The notes under the pieces: model-generated
The model's database searches: none
What the model was told of the DNA's origin: nothing
The model's input: the letters and a program-made list of their open reading frames with translations, nothing else
Assembly: GCF_017743935.1 (NCBI RefSeq)
Contig: NZ_JAGHRE010000003.1
Location: 186,001-250,000 of the forward strand
DNA: 64,000 bases
Source: Tropicibacter sp. R16_0
Lineage (GTDB): Bacteria > Pseudomonadota > Alphaproteobacteria > Rhodobacterales > Rhodobacteraceae
Direction of reading: 5' to 3'
Part shown: in pieces, positions 43,144-53,267 of the stretch
How positions within the stretch are numbered: the stretch's first letter is position 1
How the letters are laid out: the number at the start of each line of letters is the position of its first letter
Position numbers and translations under genes: made by a program

Positions 43144-44717
43144 TGAAAAGACCGTTGGGTGCGCAGATTTCCCACATGTTGAAAGACCGCGGCGTGGACG
43201 TGATCTTTGGCATCCCGGGGGTGCATAACCAGGAGATGTATCGCGGCATCGAAGAGGCCGGGATCACCCATGTTCTGGCGCGCCACGAGCAGGGGGCGGG
43301 CTTCATGGCCGATGGTTATGCGCGTGCCAGCGGCAAGCCTGGGGTGGCTTATGTCATCACCGGACCGGGTCTGTGCAACATCATGACGCCGATGGGGCAG
43401 GCCTACTCGGATTCGGTGTCGATGCTGGTTCTGTCGTCGTGCCTTGATGAAACGGCGGCCCGCAAAGGCCAGCTGCACCAGATGAAGGACCAGGAGGGCG
43501 CGGCCGCCACCGTCTGCGACTGGTCGCATACGGCGCATACGGCGCAGGCGGCGTATGGGCTGATCGAGCGCGCGTTTGAAGAGTTCGAAACGCAGCGCCC
43601 CCGGCCCAAACATATCCAGGTGCCGATTGCGCAGCTCGAGGCTGAGGCCGATCCGGCCCCGTTCCCGAACCAGCCAGCGGTGAGCTTGCAGGCCAAACAG
43701 CCTGACGTGGCGCCGGTTCTTTCGCTTCTTAACTTAGCGCAGCGGCCCCTGTTTATTCTGGGTGGCGGCGCCAAATCCAACCTTTGGCGGCAAGTACTGA
43801 CGCAGATCGGCGCGGCCTGCCTGACCACCTATGCCGGGCGCGGCATGGTGGGCGCGGGCTATGCGCTGGATTACGGGGCGGGCTTGGCACGTCCCGGCAG
43901 CGCAGATGTCATTGCATCTGCCGATCTGGTGGTGGCCGTTGGGACCGAACTGGCCGAGGTTGATCTGTGGCGTGCGGATCTGGGCCATACGGCGAACCTG
44001 ATCCGCGTCGACATCGATCCCAGCGTTCTGGCCGACCCGCAGCGCGCGGCGATAAAGTTGCAGATGGATGCCGAGAGCTTTGCCTATGCCCTGTGGGAGG
44101 CGACCGAGGCGGCGACGCCCAAGACCGGTTGGAGCGCGGACGAGGTCGCCGCGACCCGCGCGCGGTGGCATGCCGAAACGGATGCCGAGCGTCCCGGCAT
44201 CATCCCGGTGGCAGATGCGCTGCGCGATGCGATGCCGGACGACACGATGATCTTTTCGGACATGACCCAATTTGCCTATGTCGCGAAGGAAGTCTGGGAG
44301 ATGCATCGCCCCTATCACTGGCACCACCCCTATGGCTTTGGCACCCTCGGGTATGCTCTGCCCGCAGGCATTGGCGGAGCGGTGGCGCGGCGCGGGCAAC
44401 CGACGGCCGTGATCATCGGGGACTATGGCCTTCACTACACGTTGCCCGAGCTGGGTGTTGCGGTGGAACTGGGCCTGCCGCTGCCAATTATCCTGTGGGA
44501 CAATGGCAAGCTGAAAGAGATCGAAGACAGCATGACGCGGGCACAAATCGCCCCCAATGCGGTGATTGCGCGCAATCCGAATTTCTGCAAACTGGCCGAG
44601 GCCTTTGGCGCATATTCCGCAGCGCCCAAGGATCTGGCCGAGATGCAGGGGGCGGTCCAGGCGGCGTTCTCAGCCGATGGGCCGACGTTGATCTATCTGA
44701 CACCCGACATCCTGTAA
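43140..44717 (+). CDS. ThDP-dependent enzyme, AruI-like (2-oxo acid decarboxylase/ALS family)
   Basis: 525 aa from the ATG at 43140 (GGAGAGC). The PYR domain has FGIPGVHNQEMYRGI and the catalytic Glu E50 in RHEQGAGFMADGYAR; the central domain and C-terminal ThDP/Mg motif GDYGLHYTLPELGVAVELGLPLPIILWDN follow. The GIPGVH...ELYRG-like start resembles 5-guanidino-2-oxopentanoate decarboxylase (AruI) and not the biosynthetic acetolactate synthase, for which no small subunit is nearby. Substrate uncertain. Translationally coupled to trkH. Confidence 0.88.
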   Translation: MMKRPLGAQISHMLKDRGVDVIFGIPGVHNQEMYRGIEEAGITHVLARHEQGAGFMADGYARASGKPGVAYVITGPGLCNIMTPMGQAYSDSVSMLVLSSCLDETAARKGQLHQMKDQEGAAATVCDWSHTAHTAQAAYGLIERAFEEFETQRPRPKHIQVPIAQLEAEADPAPFPNQPAVSLQAKQPDVAPVLSLLNLAQRPLFILGGGAKSNLWRQVLTQIGAACLTTYAGRGMVGAGYALDYGAGLARPGSADVIASADLVVAVGTELAEVDLWRADLGHTANLIRVDIDPSVLADPQRAAIKLQMDAESFAYALWEATEAATPKTGWSADEVAATRARWHAETDAERPGIIPVADALRDAMPDDTMIFSDMTQFAYVAKEVWEMHRPYHWHHPYGFGTLGYALPAGIGGAVARRGQPTAVIIGDYGLHYTLPELGVAVELGLPLPIILWDNGKLKEIEDSMTRAQIAPNAVIARNPNFCKLAEAFGAYSAAPKDLAEMQGAVQAAFSADGPTLIYLTPDIL

Positions 44718-44720
44718 CCC

Positions 44721-44856
44721 CCTGCGCGGCCTATCGGCCTTGCGTCCTGCGGACGGCGGGGGGCGTGGCACCGGGGGCGCGGCAGAGCCGCGCCCCCGGT
44801 GCCACGCCCAACAAGAGGAGATGTTCCGCAAGGATCATCGACGATTGGCGGGAGCG
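44721..44856 (+). repeat. Composite hairpin repeat, copy R4
   Basis: Arm A (44721-44762; CCTGCGCGGCCTATCGGCC, then TTGCGTCCTGCGGACGG), a perfect 23-bp inverted repeat with loop AGA (44761-44809, starting GGGCGTGGCACC), then arm B (44807-44856; GCCCAACAAGAGGAGATG...GCGGGAGCG). It lies between convergent genes and would also act as a very stable RNA hairpin. Confidence 0.85.
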
Positions 44857-44882
44857 CTTGCTGGCTCCCGCATCCCGTCGGT

Positions 44883-46628
44883 TCAGTTCCAGCAGCTTAC
44901 CAGAACGGTCATGCCATTGGCGCGGCGGGACAGCTCATTCGGCGATACGCCCTGTGCGCCATTGGCATCTGCGACGCGCAGGCCCGCGGCTTGCAGGACG
45001 TCACGCAGGGCCTGGGCATCGGCGGCAAAGCTGACGCCGCGGGGCAGTTGCTGGCCTGATTGGGCCGCTGGCAACAGCATGCCCACAACCGAGCCCGCCG
45101 GATCAAACACCGGACCTCCGGCATCGCCGGATTGCGCCACAAGTTCCAGCCGGGACAATTCGGTCTCGCCCCGCAGCCCCTTGACGTCCGACAGTTTGCC
45201 GAAGGTCAGGGTCGGGGCGCCCAAAACGCCTTCGAAGCTGTAGCCGGCCACCGTCACGTCTGATTGAAGGCGCGGCGCTTCCACGCTCAGTTGCGCCACC
45301 TCCATCGGTGCCAGGGACTGCTGGGGCCGCAGCACTGCAACGCCCAAGCCAGCATCCGAACTGATCAGATCTGCAGTGTAGTCATTGTCGAGGGTGATCC
45401 GCGTGCAGCTGTCTACGGCCTCCGAGACGGTCACAACCGTGCCCTTGCCATCGACAAAGAAGCCGGAGCGCGAAACGCGGGGGCGGCGGACCTGCAGGCC
45501 CGAGATGAGGTCGATGGACTGCGCCGCATCGCCACCTGCACCGGGATCCAAGACGCCATCGGCACGCGCAAAGCTGGCCTTCATTGCGGCCAGGACACGG
45601 GCCCGCCGCGCATCGTCCCCTTCGGGCCAGATCAGGGTGAAGCCTTTGACCTCGCCATTTTTCAGCGCCGCCTCGGTGTAGGACACGATGCCGTTTCCGC
45701 GGCCCTCAAGCGTAAAGCTGTCTTTCTTGCGCTCGCGCGGTCCTTCCAGGGGCACGATCTCGAGCGTTTGCATGATGTCGTAGAGGCCAAAGAGCGTTGC
45801 CTGATCGCCAGGCTGGCTGATCAGCAAAACCCGCGCGCCCAGGTCGGTTGCGCTGTCGAAATGCACAAACGGCGGCTCGTATCTCGAAAAACGGACCACA
45901 TCCAGCGGCAGATCCATGTCGATACCGGCCGAGCTGTCACTATGAGCGCGCATGCCTGTGCTGATCAGAGGCTCGTTGTACTGATCCATCAGCGCCTTGC
46001 GCTGCTTGGTTGTCAGGATGCCGGTCTGCTCGAAGCCGTTGAACAACTGCCATTCGCCCATCGACCGACGCGTGCCGGCGCCAAAGGCCCCGTCGATGGC
46101 GGCGCTGTAGAAACCTGCCGCCTGCAACGCGATCTGCAGGTCCTTGCGTTCCTGCGCGGACAAAAGGCGCTCGCTGCGGCGCGCTTCGGCCGGGGTTTCA
46201 TCCGCCGGTTCGGGTTGCGCCACGGGTTCGGCGACTTGGGTCTGGTCATCGCCCAGAACCGGCGCCGCGACCACGCCCCGGTTCAGGACGTTGGCGCCCA
46301 CGGGCCAGTACTGTTGTCCCAAGGCGTTGGATTGCGCCACAAAGCTGTCACGCGGGATCTGGCGTTCGCTGCGATAGACGCGCAAGACACGCTCGGCATC
46401 TTCGGGCGTGTAAGGGCCCAGGACAATACCGTACCAGTTGCCGCCCAGGGAAAACCCGTTCACATCCGGCAGGGCGTCCGCATAGATCTGCGCCCGCTGT
46501 TGTGCCACACGCAGGCTGGGATGCGCTTCGATCTGGACCCAGACGACGTCGCCTCCGGCTTGCTGCGCGTGGGCGGTGTTCAGGGAAAATAGAAGCGCGA
46601 AAATGTACGCGGTGAAGACTCTTATCAT
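44883..46628 (-). CDS. Secreted SPOR/peptidoglycan-binding protein with inactive trypsin-like domain
   Basis: 581 aa from the ATG at 46628 (the long upstream frame to 46862 is not coding-like). Signal peptide ends NTAHAQ (residue 21). Next is a SPOR-like domain (25-105; VQIEAHPSLRVAQQRA, NWYGIVLGPYTPEDAERVL), a PG_binding_1 module (about 160-220), a spacer, and a trypsin-like domain (from about 390). All three catalytic positions are changed: the His site reads VTVSEAVDSC, the Asp site AGLGVAVLRP, and the Ser site GDAGGP (A503). Probably a non-catalytic periplasmic adaptor or sensor at the septum/peptidoglycan. Confidence 0.85.
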   Translation of the reverse strand: MIRVFTAYIFALLFSLNTAHAQQAGGDVVWVQIEAHPSLRVAQQRAQIYADALPDVNGFSLGGNWYGIVLGPYTPEDAERVLRVYRSERQIPRDSFVAQSNALGQQYWPVGANVLNRGVVAAPVLGDDQTQVAEPVAQPEPADETPAEARRSERLLSAQERKDLQIALQAAGFYSAAIDGAFGAGTRRSMGEWQLFNGFEQTGILTTKQRKALMDQYNEPLISTGMRAHSDSSAGIDMDLPLDVVRFSRYEPPFVHFDSATDLGARVLLISQPGDQATLFGLYDIMQTLEIVPLEGPRERKKDSFTLEGRGNGIVSYTEAALKNGEVKGFTLIWPEGDDARRARVLAAMKASFARADGVLDPGAGGDAAQSIDLISGLQVRRPRVSRSGFFVDGKGTVVTVSEAVDSCTRITLDNDYTADLISSDAGLGVAVLRPQQSLAPMEVAQLSVEAPRLQSDVTVAGYSFEGVLGAPTLTFGKLSDVKGLRGETELSRLELVAQSGDAGGPVFDPAGSVVGMLLPAAQSGQQLPRGVSFAADAQALRDVLQAAGLRVADANGAQGVSPNELSRRANGMTVLVSCWN

Positions 46629-46854
46629 TGTCGGGTCTCTTGCCTTTGAAATCGGTATTCTGGACGCAGCATAAGCAGGAAAGCAGGGCAAACGCCATGC
46701 CCCTGCGGGGGTGATGACAAAGGTGTGTCGATAACACGACAGGGCAAAGCGGATGCTGCCGTAACAAGTGGCGTTGACCCTTTGCAGTGGGCGGCATAGG
46801 AAAGAGCCGAAGTGAAAACCCCATGCGCTTGCACGCGCGCTGGAAGGGAATGCC

Positions 46855-47787
46855 ATGACCAATCAGACCAACGCCCCGCGTTCGTTTCAGGAGATCATCC
46901 TGCGACTGCAGACTTACTGGGCCTCAAAAGGCTGCGCGATCCTGCAGCCTTATGACATGGAAGTCGGCGCCGGTACCTTCCACCCGGCGACAACGTTGCG
47001 CGCGCTAGGCTCCAAAGCCTGGGCCGCGGCCTATGTGCAACCCTCGCGCCGCCCGACCGATGGTCGTTATGGCGAAAACCCCAACCGCTTGCAGCATTAC
47101 TATCAGTATCAGGTGCTGATCAAACCCAGCCCGCCAGATTTGCAAGAGCTGTATCTGGGCTCGCTTGAAGCGATCGGGATCGACATGGATCTGCACGACA
47201 TCCGCTTTGTCGAGGATGACTGGGAGAGCCCCACCCTGGGCGCCTGGGGCCTTGGATGGGAGGTCTGGTGTGACGGGATGGAAGTCAGCCAGTTTACCTA
47301 TTTCCAACAGGTCGGTGGTCATGACTGCGCGCCGGTGTCTGGCGAGCTGACCTATGGTTTGGAGCGTCTGGCAATGTATGTCCTGGGCATTGATCATGTG
47401 ATGGATATGCCGTTCAACGATCCGCAATCGCCCAGCCCGCTGACCTATGGCGACATCTTCAAACAGACCGAAGAGGAATACGCCCGCTGGAACTTTGATG
47501 TGGCAAACACCGAGGTGCTGCTGCGTCACTTTGAAGAGGCCGAGGCCGAATGTGCCGCGATCCTGGCGCAAGAGCATGACGATCCCAAGACCGGCAAACG
47601 CATCGTGATGGCGCACCCCGCATATGACCAGTGCATCAAGGCCAGCCACATCTTCAACCTGCTGGATGCGCGCGGCGTGATCTCGGTCACCGAGCGTCAG
47701 GCCTACATCGGCCGTGTCCGGGCGTTGGCCAAGCAATGCGCAGATGCGTTTGTCCAAACCGAAGCCGGAGGCTATGCTGCTGCCTAA
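46855..47787 (+). CDS. glyQ: Glycyl-tRNA synthetase alpha subunit
   Basis: 310 aa class II core subunit: [81 protein letters not shown]. Charges tRNA-Gly with GlyS. Four genes lie between it and glyS. Confidence 0.97.
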   Translation: MTNQTNAPRSFQEIILRLQTYWASKGCAILQPYDMEVGAGTFHPATTLRALGSKAWAAAYVQPSRRPTDGRYGENPNRLQHYYQYQVLIKPSPPDLQELYLGSLEAIGIDMDLHDIRFVEDDWESPTLGAWGLGWEVWCDGMEVSQFTYFQQVGGHDCAPVSGELTYGLERLAMYVLGIDHVMDMPFNDPQSPSPLTYGDIFKQTEEEYARWNFDVANTEVLLRHFEEAEAECAAILAQEHDDPKTGKRIVMAHPAYDQCIKASHIFNLLDARGVISVTERQAYIGRVRALAKQCADAFVQTEAGGYAAA

Positions 47788-47810
47788 AGGCAAGAGGCAG
47801 GGGCGACGGA

Positions 47811-48497
47811 ATGGATCAGGCAACCCAAGAGGGCTATGAAGAGAAACTGCGCAAACTGCGGCGCAAGCTGAAACGGCACGTGCGAGATGCTCATAGTCAG
47901 GGGTTCATGTTGGGGGCAGCCGCCATGCTGCGGCCCGGGGACGTTGTTATCGACTGCGGGGCAAATGTGGGCGATGTGACCGCCGAGCTTGCCGCGACCG
48001 GTGCGACGGTGCATTGCTTTGAGCCGGACCCATATGCCTTTTCCATGCTGCACAACCGTTTTGCCGAAACGCCGAATGTCACCATGCACAACAAGGCGGT
48101 TGGGATCGAGGCCGGGACCATCGGGCTGATGCGGTCCGCCAGTTTCGACGATGATCCCAAGGGCAATTCGGTGATGAGCACGACCTTGCCGGGCGGGCGC
48201 GGCATGAGCGCCGAAGCCGACGGCGTGATCGACGTTGAGGTGATTGATTTTCCTGCCTTTCTTGATGGCCTGATCAAAGAGCATGGGGACATTGCCATGC
48301 TCAAGATGGACATTGAAGGGGCCGAATTGGACATCATCGAAGTGATGGATCAACGCGCTTTGTTTGATCCGATCCGGGTTACTCTGGTTGAAACCCACGA
48401 ACGCAAATTTCCAAATCTGCGTCCGCGGTTCCGCGCGCTCAAGTCGCGTGTGGCCGAGAAATACTCGACCAGCAAGGTGAACCTGGACTGGATCTGA
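47811..48497 (+). CDS. FkbM-family methyltransferase
   Basis: 228 aa from the ATG at 47811. SAM-binding motif VIDCGANVGDVTAEL and acidic FEPDP, then LKMDIEGAELDIIEVM, typical of FkbM O-methyltransferases. Substrate unknown; the basic N-terminal helix (KLRKLRRKLKRHVRDAH) is notable. Confidence 0.9.
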   Translation: MDQATQEGYEEKLRKLRRKLKRHVRDAHSQGFMLGAAAMLRPGDVVIDCGANVGDVTAELAATGATVHCFEPDPYAFSMLHNRFAETPNVTMHNKAVGIEAGTIGLMRSASFDDDPKGNSVMSTTLPGGRGMSAEADGVIDVEVIDFPAFLDGLIKEHGDIAMLKMDIEGAELDIIEVMDQRALFDPIRVTLVETHERKFPNLRPRFRALKSRVAEKYSTSKVNLDWI

Positions 48498-48524
48498 GCG
48501 AGATCCCCAACGTGGCCCGTGGAC

Positions 48525-49157
48525 TTAAGCCAGGCCTGGCAACAGTGACTTCAATCCCTGGCTGATCATTCCGATTGCAATGGCGGCCAGGATCATGCCC
48601 ATCAGGCGGCTCATGATCACGCGCGCGGTGTCCGACAGATGCTTGGCCAACAAGGGCGCGTTCCAAAAGGTCAGCGCCAGCAACGCCACCATGCCCGCGA
48701 AGACAGCTGCATAGGCAATCGCATGGGCGGTGTTCGTCACCTGGTGCGAATAGACGATCAGCGTCGTGATGGTTCCGGGGCCAACCAGTATGGGAAAGGT
48801 CAGGGGATAAAAGGCGACTGTGTCCGGGGCAGGGTAATTCGCCTTTTCGCTTTCGGTCCCGTGATGGGCGCTGCTTTCGTTCCCGCTCAGCATGTTGAGC
48901 GCCAGAAGCAGAACAACCAATCCCCCGGCCACACGAAAGTCGTCAACGCTGATCCCAAAAAAATGTAGAACCTGGCTGCCTGCCACTGCAAAACATCCCC
49001 CCAGGATCAGGCAGTAAAGGGCCGTCTTGATCGCAATCTTGCGTTGATCCGCAACAGATGCCTCGGCTGTGACGCTCAGGAAAATGGGCAGATTGCTGAT
49101 CGGGTTCATGATCGCAAACAAGGCGCCGAAAAACGTGACGATAAATGTGGTGTCCAT
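48525..49157 (-). CDS. MarC-family integral membrane protein
   Basis: 210 aa, about six membrane helices. FGALFAIMNPISNLPIFLSVT and YPLTFPILVGPGTITTLIVY are the two MarC signature repeats. Function of the family is unsettled (a role in multiple antibiotic resistance was withdrawn). Opposite strand to the glyQ/glyS genes. Confidence 0.94.
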   Translation of the reverse strand: MDTTFIVTFFGALFAIMNPISNLPIFLSVTAEASVADQRKIAIKTALYCLILGGCFAVAGSQVLHFFGISVDDFRVAGGLVVLLLALNMLSGNESSAHHGTESEKANYPAPDTVAFYPLTFPILVGPGTITTLIVYSHQVTNTAHAIAYAAVFAGMVALLALTFWNAPLLAKHLSDTARVIMSRLMGMILAAIAIGMISQGLKSLLPGLA

Positions 49158-49252
49158 GGTTGTCGCTGTCCTGTGACCTCTGGTACGACGACCCTGTCGT
49201 AAACACGGAGCACGCGAAAGAGGTGTTTCTCCGTATGAAGGAGATTTAATCT

Positions 49253-49777
49253 ATGGCGGGCAAACTGCTGGTGATCGCTTTGCTTTTGTCGACCGTGGTT
49301 GCAGGGGCGGCGCTCTACTACCTCCAGATCTACGGGTTCTACTACACGGTCGAGGATCAGCCGGGCCGGGCCGTGCAGGTGATGGCGCAGGACACGCGCG
49401 AGGCGCAGCCGATCGCCTATTCGGAATTCCAGGCGATCGACGCCGACAGCTCGCCAATCCGCTATCGCGCGTGCTTCAGCACCGATCTGTCGCTGGACGA
49501 TCTGTCCGCGACTTATGTTGAATCCGACAAGACAGAGCCGCGCGTTGCGCCGGATTGGTTCGATTGTTTCGATGCGCAGGCCATTGGCGCGGCGATCGGC
49601 GAAGGACGCGCGCGCACCTATCTGGCGGCCAAGAACATCCATTTCGGTGTCGACCGGATCGTTGCGGTGACCGACGACGGCAAGGGTTATGTCTGGCACG
49701 AATTCAACGACTGCGGCGAAAAGGCATATGACGGCACCGTCGTGGGCGAGACGTGTCCGGAACGACCCACCAACTGA
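49253..49777 (+). CDS. DUF6446-like membrane-anchored protein
   Basis: 174 aa. One N-terminal transmembrane helix (5-25) and a soluble domain with four Cys (YRACFS, WFDCFD, FNDCGE, GETCPE) that could form two disulfides in the periplasm. A similar gene between glyQ and glyS is familiar in roseobacters. No known function. Confidence 0.75.
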   Translation: MAGKLLVIALLLSTVVAGAALYYLQIYGFYYTVEDQPGRAVQVMAQDTREAQPIAYSEFQAIDADSSPIRYRACFSTDLSLDDLSATYVESDKTEPRVAPDWFDCFDAQAIGAAIGEGRARTYLAAKNIHFGVDRIVAVTDDGKGYVWHEFNDCGEKAYDGTVVGETCPERPTN

Positions 49778-49798
49778 TCCACAATCAGGAGGCCGCTC

Positions 49799-51010
49799 AT
49801 GGCCGAAGCATATGTGATACCGGATTTCGTGACAGCAACGCTTGGCTTTGCGGTCTATTTGCTTGGGGCCAAGATCAACGGACGGGTCGCGGTGCTGAGG
49901 CAGTTCAACATCCCCGAGCCAGTGACCGGGGGCCTTTTGGCCTCGCTGGTGGTGCTGGGGCTCTATCTGGGGTTTGATCTGGAATTCGCGTTCGAGATGG
50001 CGACGCGGGATTTCCTGTTGGTTCTGTTCTTTGCAGGCATCGGCCTGAACGCACGGCTGTCGGATCTGATCGCGGGGGGCAAGCCGCTGCTGCTGCTGCT
50101 CATCCTGACGGTGGCGACCATCCTGATCCAGAATGTCATCGGCGCGGTGGGGGCGGGCCTGTTTGGCTATCCGTGGCAATCCGGTGTTCTCTTCGGTTCG
50201 GCATCGCTGATTGGCGGGCACGGCACCGCCATCGCCTGGGCGCCCGAAGTGGCCAATGCGACCGGCTTGATCGGGGCCACCGAACTGGGCGTGGCTGTTG
50301 CCACGTTGGGTCTGGTGCTGGCCGCACTTGTGGGCGGGCCGGTGGCGAAATACCTGATCGAGACGCACAACCTGACCCCAAGCCGCCCTGGCGAAGGTCC
50401 CACAATTGGCGTTCCCGACGGCGAGGCCCAGGATCAGAGCGCCATCGATCATGTCTCGGTCATGCGTGTTCTGTTGTTCCTGAACATCGCGATCATCCTG
50501 GGCTATGCCCTGTCCGAAGTGATCGAGGCCGCCGGATTGAAGTTGCCGCTCTTTGTGCCCTGCCTGATCATGGCCATCGTGATCGCCAACGTCCGCAGCG
50601 CGGTTAGACCCAATGCCAAGCCGATCTCGCGCACGCCCGCATTGGCGATGATCTCGGAATTCGCGCTTGGCGCGTTTCTGGCAATCTCGCTGATGACGCT
50701 GCAACTGTGGACCATTGCCGAACTTGGCGCCGTGATCGCCGTTGTGATGATGGCGCAGACCACATTCACCGTGGCCTTTGTCATCTTTGTCCTCTTCCCC
50801 ATCATGGGCAGCGGCTATCGCGCTGCTGTGCTGGCCGCAGGGTTCGGAGGTTTCGCCTTGGGCGCAACCCCGACCGCAATCGCAAATATGACCGCCGTAA
50901 CCAAGCGATATGGCCCGTCGCCTATTGCCTTTATCGTGCTCCCCCTTGTATCCGCTTTCTTCGTGGATATCGCCAATGCCATCGTCATCCAGACGATTGT
51001 GAACTTCTAA
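49799..51010 (+). CDS. gltS: Sodium/glutamate symporter
   Basis: 403 aa, about 10-12 helices, with the GltS segments NIPEPVTGGLL, LFFAGIGLNARLSDL and SLIGGHGTAIAWAPE. Imports glutamate with Na+. It ends 9 bp before glyS, so is probably co-transcribed with it. Confidence 0.94.
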   Translation: MAEAYVIPDFVTATLGFAVYLLGAKINGRVAVLRQFNIPEPVTGGLLASLVVLGLYLGFDLEFAFEMATRDFLLVLFFAGIGLNARLSDLIAGGKPLLLLLILTVATILIQNVIGAVGAGLFGYPWQSGVLFGSASLIGGHGTAIAWAPEVANATGLIGATELGVAVATLGLVLAALVGGPVAKYLIETHNLTPSRPGEGPTIGVPDGEAQDQSAIDHVSVMRVLLFLNIAIILGYALSEVIEAAGLKLPLFVPCLIMAIVIANVRSAVRPNAKPISRTPALAMISEFALGAFLAISLMTLQLWTIAELGAVIAVVMMAQTTFTVAFVIFVLFPIMGSGYRAAVLAAGFGGFALGATPTAIANMTAVTKRYGPSPIAFIVLPLVSAFFVDIANAIVIQTIVNF

Positions 51011-51019
51011 GGACCGACC

Positions 51020-53248
51020 ATGCCCGACCTGCTGATCGAACTGTTTTCCGAGGAAATCCCCGCGCGCATGCAAACCCGCGCCGGTGAGGATCTGAAAAAG
51101 CGCATCACCGATGGTTTGGTCGAGGCGGGTTTGACCTATGCCGGTGCCGCCGTGCTGACCACGCCCCGTCGCCTGACGCTGACGGTGCAGGGCCTTCTGG
51201 CAGAAAGCCCGACCGTGCGCGAAGAGCGTAAAGGCCCCAAGGTGGGCGCGCCGGACAAAGCGATCGAGGGTTTCCTGCGCGGCGCGGGTGTCACCCGTGA
51301 TCAGCTCGAAGAGCGTGAAACACCCAAGGGTGCCGTCTACTTTGCCACCATCGAAAAAGCCGGGCGTCCGGCGGCCGAGATCATTGCCGAGGTGCTGGAC
51401 AGCACCATCCGCAACTTTCCCTGGCCCAAATCCATGCGGTGGGGCAGTGGTGCGATGCGGTGGGTGCGCCCGCTGCATTCGATCCTGTGCATCCTCAGCG
51501 ATGAGACGGGCGCCGAAGTGGTGCCGCTTGAGGTCGAAGGGATCAAGTCCGGCGACACAACCGAGGGCCACCGCTTCATGGCGCCAGGCCGCTTTGCCGT
51601 CACCTCGTTCGAGGACTACGAGACCAAGCTAAAGCGAGCATTTGTGGTGCTCTCGCCCGAAGAGCGCGCCGAACACATCTGGAATGATGCCCAGAACATG
51701 GCCTTTGCGGCTGGTCTGGAAGTGGTCGATGACAAGGGCCTGCTGGCCGAGGTCGCGGGCCTGGTCGAATGGCCCGTCGTGCTGATGGGCAAGATCGACG
51801 ATGACTTTTTGGAATTGCCGCCCGAGGTGCTGCAAACCTCGATGAAAGAGCACCAGAAGTTCTTTTCCGTGAAGAACCCCAAAACGAGCCGCATCGAGCG
51901 GTTCATCACGGTGGCCAACCGTGAGACCACGGACAACGGCGCGACCATTCTGGCGGGCAACCAAAAGGTGCTGTCGGCGCGTCTGGCCGATGCCAAGTTC
52001 TTCTGGGAAAACGACCTGCGCATTGCCAAGTCGGACATGAGTGTCTGGACCGGATCGCTGGAAAACGTGACCTTCCACAACAAGCTGGGCAGCCAGGGCG
52101 ACCGCATCCGTCGCATCGCCGCCTTGGCGCGCGCTTTGGCGCCTGTCACCGGTGCAGACGTGGATCAGGCCGAGAAAGCCGCGAAGCTGGCCAAGGCCGA
52201 CCTGAGCTCGGAAATGGTTTATGAATTCCCCGAACTTCAGGGCCTGATGGGCCGCTATTACATCGAGGCCGCTGGTGAAGAGGCCGCCGTGGCCGCCGTG
52301 GCGGAAGAGCATTACTCGCCGCTGGGTCCGTCCGACGACGTGCCAACCGCGCCTTTGTCCGTGAATGTCGCATTGGCTGACAAGCTGGACACGCTGACAG
52401 GCTTCTGGGCGATTGACGAAAAACCCACAGGCTCGAAAGATCCCTTTGCGCTGCGACGTGCTGCCTTGGGTGTGATCCGCCTGGTGCTGACCAACGATCT
52501 GCGGATGCCTTTGAGCAAATCCATCGGCAGCCAGCTGCTCAAGCACAAGATCCACGAAAACGGCCACGCTGAAAGCAAAGAGGTCGAAGCGCTGGCTGAT
52601 TTGTTGGATGAAATCGCAGATCACGGTGTGTTCGGTGCCGCGCTGAGAGTTGTGCGCGAAAAATACACCGATGGTGAAAATGCTCTGTTGCATGCGGTTG
52701 GCGAAGCTCTGCCTGGTTTGTCCGAGGATCTGCTTTCGTTCATCCACGACCGCCTCAAGGTCTTCCTGCGCGACGAGGGTATTCGCCACGACGTGATCGA
52801 CGCCTGCATCGCGATGGAGGGCAACGATGACCTCAACCTGCTGGTCAAACGTGCCCGTGCGCTGAACACCGTGATCGCGACCGAGGATGGCGAGAACCTG
52901 GTGCAGGGCTTCAAGCGTGCCAACAACATCCTGACCCAGGCCGAAGAGAAGGATGGCGTCGAATACTCTTATGGTGCCGACCTGAAATTTGCCGAGACGG
53001 GCAGCGAAAAGGCGCTGTTTGCGGCGCTGAGCGAGGCCGAAGGTCAGATCGCTCCGGCGCTCGAGGCCGAGGATTTCCCGGCTGCCATGTCGGCGATGGC
53101 CGCGCTGCGTGCGCCGGTCGATGCCTTCTTTGAAGAAGTGCAGGTCAACACCGACAACGATGTTCTGCGCCGCAATCGTCTGAACCTGCTCAGCCAGATC
53201 CGCACCATCTGTTCCAGCGTTGCAGACCTGACTAAGGTTGAGGGTTAA
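51020..53248 (+). CDS. glyS: Glycyl-tRNA synthetase beta subunit
   Basis: 742 aa, close to the family norm. The N-terminal MPDLLIELFSEEIPARMQ, a TTPRRLTLTV segment and GGxxLE-type conserved MRWGSGAMRWVRPLHSILCI identify it. C-terminal DALR anticodon-binding region includes RLNLLSQIR. Works with GlyQ as a heterotetramer. Confidence 0.96.
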   Translation: MPDLLIELFSEEIPARMQTRAGEDLKKRITDGLVEAGLTYAGAAVLTTPRRLTLTVQGLLAESPTVREERKGPKVGAPDKAIEGFLRGAGVTRDQLEERETPKGAVYFATIEKAGRPAAEIIAEVLDSTIRNFPWPKSMRWGSGAMRWVRPLHSILCILSDETGAEVVPLEVEGIKSGDTTEGHRFMAPGRFAVTSFEDYETKLKRAFVVLSPEERAEHIWNDAQNMAFAAGLEVVDDKGLLAEVAGLVEWPVVLMGKIDDDFLELPPEVLQTSMKEHQKFFSVKNPKTSRIERFITVANRETTDNGATILAGNQKVLSARLADAKFFWENDLRIAKSDMSVWTGSLENVTFHNKLGSQGDRIRRIAALARALAPVTGADVDQAEKAAKLAKADLSSEMVYEFPELQGLMGRYYIEAAGEEAAVAAVAEEHYSPLGPSDDVPTAPLSVNVALADKLDTLTGFWAIDEKPTGSKDPFALRRAALGVIRLVLTNDLRMPLSKSIGSQLLKHKIHENGHAESKEVEALADLLDEIADHGVFGAALRVVREKYTDGENALLHAVGEALPGLSEDLLSFIHDRLKVFLRDEGIRHDVIDACIAMEGNDDLNLLVKRARALNTVIATEDGENLVQGFKRANNILTQAEEKDGVEYSYGADLKFAETGSEKALFAALSEAEGQIAPALEAEDFPAAMSAMAALRAPVDAFFEEVQVNTDNDVLRRNRLNLLSQIRTICSSVADLTKVEG

Positions 53249-53267
53249 AGGAACGAACCGTCTTTCT

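Noticed and set aside
43140-44717. Acetolactate synthase large subunit (ilvB)
   Set aside because: No small subunit is adjacent and the N-terminal GIPGVHNQEMYRGI resembles AruI-type enzymes.
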